Positions 60,126-64,000 of a stretch of DNA of 64,000 bases are shown piece after piece; within the stretch, counting starts at the first letter, position 1, and each line of letters opens with the position of its first letter. The stretch covers positions 248,001 through 312,000 of the forward strand of contig CAJXVM010000002.1 of NCBI GenBank assembly GCA_913061095.1, written 5' to 3'. This stretch comes from an uncultured Ignavibacteria bacterium. GTDB taxonomy: Bacteria; Bacteroidota; Ignavibacteria; SZUA-365. A program made the position numbers and the translations under genes. The notes beneath the pieces were generated by a model, which saw only the letters and a program-made list of their open reading frames with translations, searched no databases and was not told the origin of the DNA.

Positions 60126-61829
60126 TCAGGGTTTCATGAGTTCCCGCGCGCTCTGCAGCGAGGCGTCGGTGATCCTGTCGCCGCTGAGCAGGCGCGCCAC
60201 TTCGCGCATGCGGGCCTCGGTCTCGAGCGCGGTGAGGCGCGTGGCAGTGCGGCCGTCGCGCACCTTTTTCTCGACGAGCAGATGCGCGTCACCCACACCG
60301 GCGATCTGGGGCAGGTGTGTAATGGCGAGGATCTGATGCTCGCGTGAAAGATCGTGCATCGCGTCACCCACCTTGCGCGCGATCGTGCCGCTCACGCCGA
60401 CGTCGATCTCGTCGAAGACCATGATGGGAATCCCGTCGCGTCCGGCGAAGATCGATTTCAACGCCAGCATGATGCGCGACACCTCTCCGCCGCTGACAAC
60501 CTTGTGCAGCGGCTTCGCATCCTCGCCAAGATTCGTTGAGAGATGGAATTCCACCTCGTCCCAGCCGTACTCGTCGCAGGCAACCGGCTGCTTCCCGCGC
60601 AGCAGGTGGCGGATCTCTCCGGTGGATGACGGACGCACTTCCAGCCGGGTCTCGAACACCGCGTGCTTGATGCCGAGCCGCTTCAGCTCGGCCACGACTG
60701 CCTTGCCCAGTGCGTCCGCCGCGCCGCGGCGCGTCGTGCTCAGCTCTGATGCCGCCCGCGAGGTTTTCGCGCGCAGCGTCTCCGCCCTGCGTTCGAGCTC
60801 CTCGATGCGGTCGTCAATGGAGTCGAGTCCGTCGAGCTCCGTGCGCAGTTCCTCGCGTTTCTCCAGCACTTCGGAAAGCGTCATCCGGAACTTCCGCTTC
60901 AATTCCATCAGCTCCGCGAGCCGGTGGCGCAGCTGTTCGGCGCGGTCGGGTGTGAAATCGATGCCGTCGATGTAATCGCGCACGCTGCGCGCGATTTCCG
61001 AGAGTCCGTCGGCGGTCGTGTGAATTTCCTTTTTCAGCGGCTCGAGTGACTCGTCGATGCGCGTCAGGTCGTCGAACAGCTTCTCGCTGCGCCCGAGCAT
61101 GTCGACCACGTTCTGTTCGCCGTCGTAGAGCAGATCGAGAATGCCGTTCGCAGACACCGCGAGCTTCTCCGCGTGCTCGACCACGCGCAGTTCCTGTTCG
61201 ATGGATTCATCCTCGCCGTCTTCGGGACGCACGAGGTCGATCTCCCGCAGCTGATGCTCCGCCACGAGCCGGCGCTCGTCGATGCGGTCGCGCGTTCGGC
61301 GCGCGTCGTCCAGCTCACTGAGCGCCGCCGTGAATTCCCCGTACAGCAGCTGATAGGCGTGCAGTTTTTCCGCAACTGCGGGATCACTGTCGAGCACGAG
61401 GCGATGGGTTTCCGGGCGCAGCAGCGACTGGTGTTCGTGCTGTCCGTGAATGTCGACCAGCCGGTCACCCAGCTCCCGCAGCGCGCCGATCTGCACCGGC
61501 GTGTCGTTGACGAATGCGCGGCTCACGCCCTTCGTGGACACCTCCCGGCGGAGAATCAGCACGGGCTGCCACTCCGCTTCCATGCTCTCGATCATGGGAC
61601 GCAGGTGTTCGAGCCGGGCGGCGTCGAGTTCCGCCTCGACGATCGCCTTGCTGCTGCCCTGCCGCACCATGGTGGTGTCGGCGCGCTCGCCGAGCACGAG
61701 TCCCAGTGCATCGATGACGATGGATTTTCCCGCTCCTGTCTCTCCCGTCATGACAGTGAGTCCGGGTCCGAAGGCGATGCGGATTTCCTCGATCAGCGCG
61801 AAATTCCTGATAAGCAGCGAGGTAAGCAT
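60126..61829 (-). CDS. recN: DNA repair protein RecN
   Basis: LLIRNFALIEEIRIAFGPGLTVMTGETGAGKSI Walker A; DIHGQHEHQSLL; VVSGGEVSRIMLALKSI; VFDEIDVGVSG. Confidence 0.96.
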   Translation of the reverse strand: MLTSLLIRNFALIEEIRIAFGPGLTVMTGETGAGKSIVIDALGLVLGERADTTMVRQGSSKAIVEAELDAARLEHLRPMIESMEAEWQPVLILRREVSTKGVSRAFVNDTPVQIGALRELGDRLVDIHGQHEHQSLLRPETHRLVLDSDPAVAEKLHAYQLLYGEFTAALSELDDARRTRDRIDERRLVAEHQLREIDLVRPEDGEDESIEQELRVVEHAEKLAVSANGILDLLYDGEQNVVDMLGRSEKLFDDLTRIDESLEPLKKEIHTTADGLSEIARSVRDYIDGIDFTPDRAEQLRHRLAELMELKRKFRMTLSEVLEKREELRTELDGLDSIDDRIEELERRAETLRAKTSRAASELSTTRRGAADALGKAVVAELKRLGIKHAVFETRLEVRPSSTGEIRHLLRGKQPVACDEYGWDEVEFHLSTNLGEDAKPLHKVVSGGEVSRIMLALKSIFAGRDGIPIMVFDEIDVGVSGTIARKVGDAMHDLSREHQILAITHLPQIAGVGDAHLLVEKKVRDGRTATRLTALETEARMREVARLLSGDRITDASLQSARELMKP

Positions 61830-61980
61830 GAAGGCCCTGTTGTTTCGGGTACCGTTTGCGACAATCTAGAATCTGCCCCGCTCTTGTGCAAGGCAGGAAA
61901 TGACTCCTCCCCGTTTCCCGGCGAACTCCGGCACGAACAACAGCAGGGGCGCCATCCCGCCTGTGCCCGGACGCAGGGCG

Positions 61981-62778
61981 TTATTCCTCCTCTTCCTCCG
62001 GCTCCCAGAAGGTGAAATTCGGAATGTCGCGGTGCAGGCCGTGATAGAAGGCCATGTGGAAAAAGCTCTGCAGTCCCTCCTGTGCATCCGGGGTGAACTT
62101 GTAGCGGTAATGCGCGGGAATCGATTCACGGCCGGTCTCCGTCCCCTTGCCCCGCATCTGCTCGTCAATGGATTCGAGCACCTGCGCATCCACGGCCTCC
62201 CCGGCGCGACGCATCACGTCGTCGATGGTCTGATCCATGCGCGCCTCCCATCCGATCAGCACTTCGCGTACAAAAGGCAGCTGCGTCATGTCGAACCACT
62301 CGTCGATGATGTCGAGCGCGGTGGCATCGCCCGTCGGCTCATGCTCATCGCCGGGAATGAACAGCATCGCGTCCACCGCGGCGAGCGCACTCCCGGGCTC
62401 GCGCTTCATCGGAAAAAAGCGCGGATGCATGCCATATTTCTCCTTGAGGACGATCTCGGTGAGCATGGTTTCGAGTCCGGGCTCGCCGTAGAATCCGACG
62501 GTGTCGATCCTCCGCAGGCCGGAATTGAACTGAAGGATGATCTCGTCCGTTGCGCCGGTTGCCGCGACGCAGGCACCCGCAAGCAGGGCCAGATCTCCCT
62601 CCCGCTTTGCGAACACCAGTGGGGATGCCAGCGCCAGATCGGCCTCGCCTTCGAGGAATTTCCACTCCACGTCGTCGCGTGACTGATCCAGACGCTCGTA
62701 TGCCGGACCTGCCTCGACGTCGATGGCGTCGAGGAGGACGCGGTTGCGCGCATGTTCCTGTGCGGTGAGAATGGGCAT
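61981..62778 (-). CDS. MqnA/periplasmic-binding-protein-II-like protein
   Basis: EGEADLALASPLVFAKREGDLALLAG; EIVLKEKYGMHPRFFPM; ADAMLFIPGD-like; DIIDEWFDMTQLPFVREVLIGW pattern. Confidence 0.6.
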   Translation of the reverse strand: MPILTAQEHARNRVLLDAIDVEAGPAYERLDQSRDDVEWKFLEGEADLALASPLVFAKREGDLALLAGACVAATGATDEIILQFNSGLRRIDTVGFYGEPGLETMLTEIVLKEKYGMHPRFFPMKREPGSALAAVDAMLFIPGDEHEPTGDATALDIIDEWFDMTQLPFVREVLIGWEARMDQTIDDVMRRAGEAVDAQVLESIDEQMRGKGTETGRESIPAHYRYKFTPDAQEGLQSFFHMAFYHGLHRDIPNFTFWEPEEEEE

Positions 62779-62787
62779 GAGCCCCGC

Positions 62788-63126
62788 TTAGGTCGTCTTC
62801 GCGCGGACCTGCTTGGCGGCGAGGCCGCGGAGATAGAAGAGCTTCGCGCGGCGGACGTTTCCGCTGCGCACCTTCTCGACCTTCGCGATCATCGGCGAGT
62901 GCAGCGGGAAAATACGCTCGACACCGACGCCGTTCGAGACCTTGCGGACGGTGAAGGTTTTTTTCATGCCCGCGCCCTTCATGGCGATCACGATGCCCTG
63001 GTACTCCTGAATGCGCTCCTTGTTGCCCTCGCGGACGAGCACGTGCACATTGACCACGTCGCCGGGATGGAATTCCGGCAGGTCGTTGCGCATCATGGAC
63101 TGTTCGATCAGATCAACTTGATTCAT
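62788..63126 (-). CDS. rplS: 50S ribosomal protein L19
   Basis: [61 protein letters not shown]. Confidence 0.96.
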   Translation of the reverse strand: MNQVDLIEQSMMRNDLPEFHPGDVVNVHVLVREGNKERIQEYQGIVIAMKGAGMKKTFTVRKVSNGVGVERIFPLHSPMIAKVEKVRSGNVRRAKLFYLRGLAAKQVRAKTT

Positions 63127-63171
63127 GGGATTCTCCTTCGAAATATCTCATCCAAGAATATTAATATACTG

Positions 63172-63915
63172 CTATTCCTTGTCTTTTGCCCGGGGGCCGT
63201 CCCCGGACCGGGGGCTGGTTTTTGCCCGTGCACCGCCGGATCCTTCGAGCAGATCCGGACGCCGCTCGCGCGTCATGCGGGAGGATTCCCGACGGCGCCA
63301 GGCCTCCACGCGCTTGTGGTCTCCGCTGAGCAGCTCGTCCGGCACACGCATGCCGCGGAATTCCGGGGGACGCGTGTAATACGGACAATCGAGTTCTCCT
63401 TCCATGAAGGAGTCGCTCAGCAGCGATTCGCCGTCCCCGATCACGCCGGGGATGAGGCGGACGACGGAATCGATGATCACCGCCGCGGCGAGTTCTCCGC
63501 CGGTGAGCACGTAATCCCCGATGGAGATTTCGCGCGTCACCAGCGCGTCGATCACCCGCTGGTCGACGCCCTTGTAATGCCCGCAGAGGATGATCAGGTT
63601 CTCGTGCAGCGAGAGCTGTTTGCACAGCCGCTGATCATACACCTCGCCGGCCGGCGTCGTGAGGATGACCTCGTCGTAACTGCGCTCGGCCTGCAGGGCC
63701 TCGACGCACTCGAAAATGGGCTCGGGCTTGAGAATCATGCCCGCGCCTCCGCCGTAGGGCGTGTCGTCGAGCGTGCGGTGTTTGTCATGCGCATATGCGC
63801 GCAAATCGTGGATGACGATCTCCACGTATCCGCCTTCCCGGGCGCGCTTGACGATGCTCTCGCTCAGGGGTCCTTCGAACAGCGGCGGAAACGCCGTTAT
63901 GACGTCAATCCTCAT
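63172..63915 (-). CDS. trmD: tRNA (guanine-N1)-methyltransferase
   Basis: MRIDVITAFPPLFEGPLSESIVKRA; DDTPYGGGAGMILKPEP; CGHYKGVDQRV; SIGDYVLTGGELAA. Confidence 0.97.
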   Translation of the reverse strand: MRIDVITAFPPLFEGPLSESIVKRAREGGYVEIVIHDLRAYAHDKHRTLDDTPYGGGAGMILKPEPIFECVEALQAERSYDEVILTTPAGEVYDQRLCKQLSLHENLIILCGHYKGVDQRVIDALVTREISIGDYVLTGGELAAAVIIDSVVRLIPGVIGDGESLLSDSFMEGELDCPYYTRPPEFRGMRVPDELLSGDHKRVEAWRRRESSRMTRERRPDLLEGSGGARAKTSPRSGDGPRAKDKE

Positions 63916-64000
63916 CGAAATCCTCGAACAGCCCGGGGACGGGCTCGACGACAATCAATTTATTTTCTGTGTCCACCTTCCGGATGAACGCCGGCACCGC
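63905..64000 (-). CDS. rimM: C-terminal fragment of 16S rRNA processing protein RimM
   Basis: minus-strand translation AVPAFIRKVDTENKLIVVEPVPGLFEDFDED* immediately upstream of and overlapping trmD start; runs off window edge. Confidence 0.8.
   Translation of the reverse strand, partial: AVPAFIRKVDTENKLIVVEPVPGLFEDFDED

Noticed and set aside
61830-61980. LexA-box search upstream of recN
   Set aside because: No GTTANACA...TGTNTAAC-like palindrome visible in the recN upstream region

Overview
This is a chromosomal window from a GC-rich bacterium. It looks like the Bacteroidota/Ignavibacteriota/Kapabacteria side of the FCB group: there are T9SS-type C-terminal sorting tails, a gingipain-type C25 protease, a TANFOR-like giant secreted protein and many outer-membrane barrels. 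That placement is inference, not a database result. Coding density is high, most genes are typical chromosomal genes, and many neighbours overlap by ATGA or similar.

I see no rRNA, tRNA, CRISPR array, transposase or prophage.

Main blocks:
(1) 6.7-16.2 kb: a minus-strand run of beta-barrel protein, ~1894-aa TANFOR-like secreted giant, and ~687-aa FN3-repeat secreted protein. This is my best candidate for an uncharacterised surface system.
(2) 22.7-26.3 kb: an ECF sigma factor translationally coupled to an anti-sigma-like protein with an apparent C-terminal outer-membrane-barrel-like domain, then a beta-propeller-like lipoprotein. This is my second candidate.
(3) 29.1-38.5 kb: lexA with a strong candidate self-operator of unusual sequence, a giant C25 protease, and a second-type DnaE polymerase, all on the minus strand.
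(4) 38.6-44.8 kb: membrane protein, AsnB, acyltransferase-like protein and a HigBA toxin-antitoxin pair.
(5) 44.9-51.2 kb: phosphohexomutase, glycerate kinase, enolase and GlmM.
(6) 51.3-54.6 kb: TrkH-TrkA-PAS-like potassium uptake genes, followed by a 19-bp tandem repeat.
(7) 54.8-64 kb: housekeeping genes (PAP2, RlmD-like, AI-2E, CysS, RecN, an MqnA-like protein, RplS, TrmD, RimM fragment).

All family calls come from reading motifs by eye. No searches were run.
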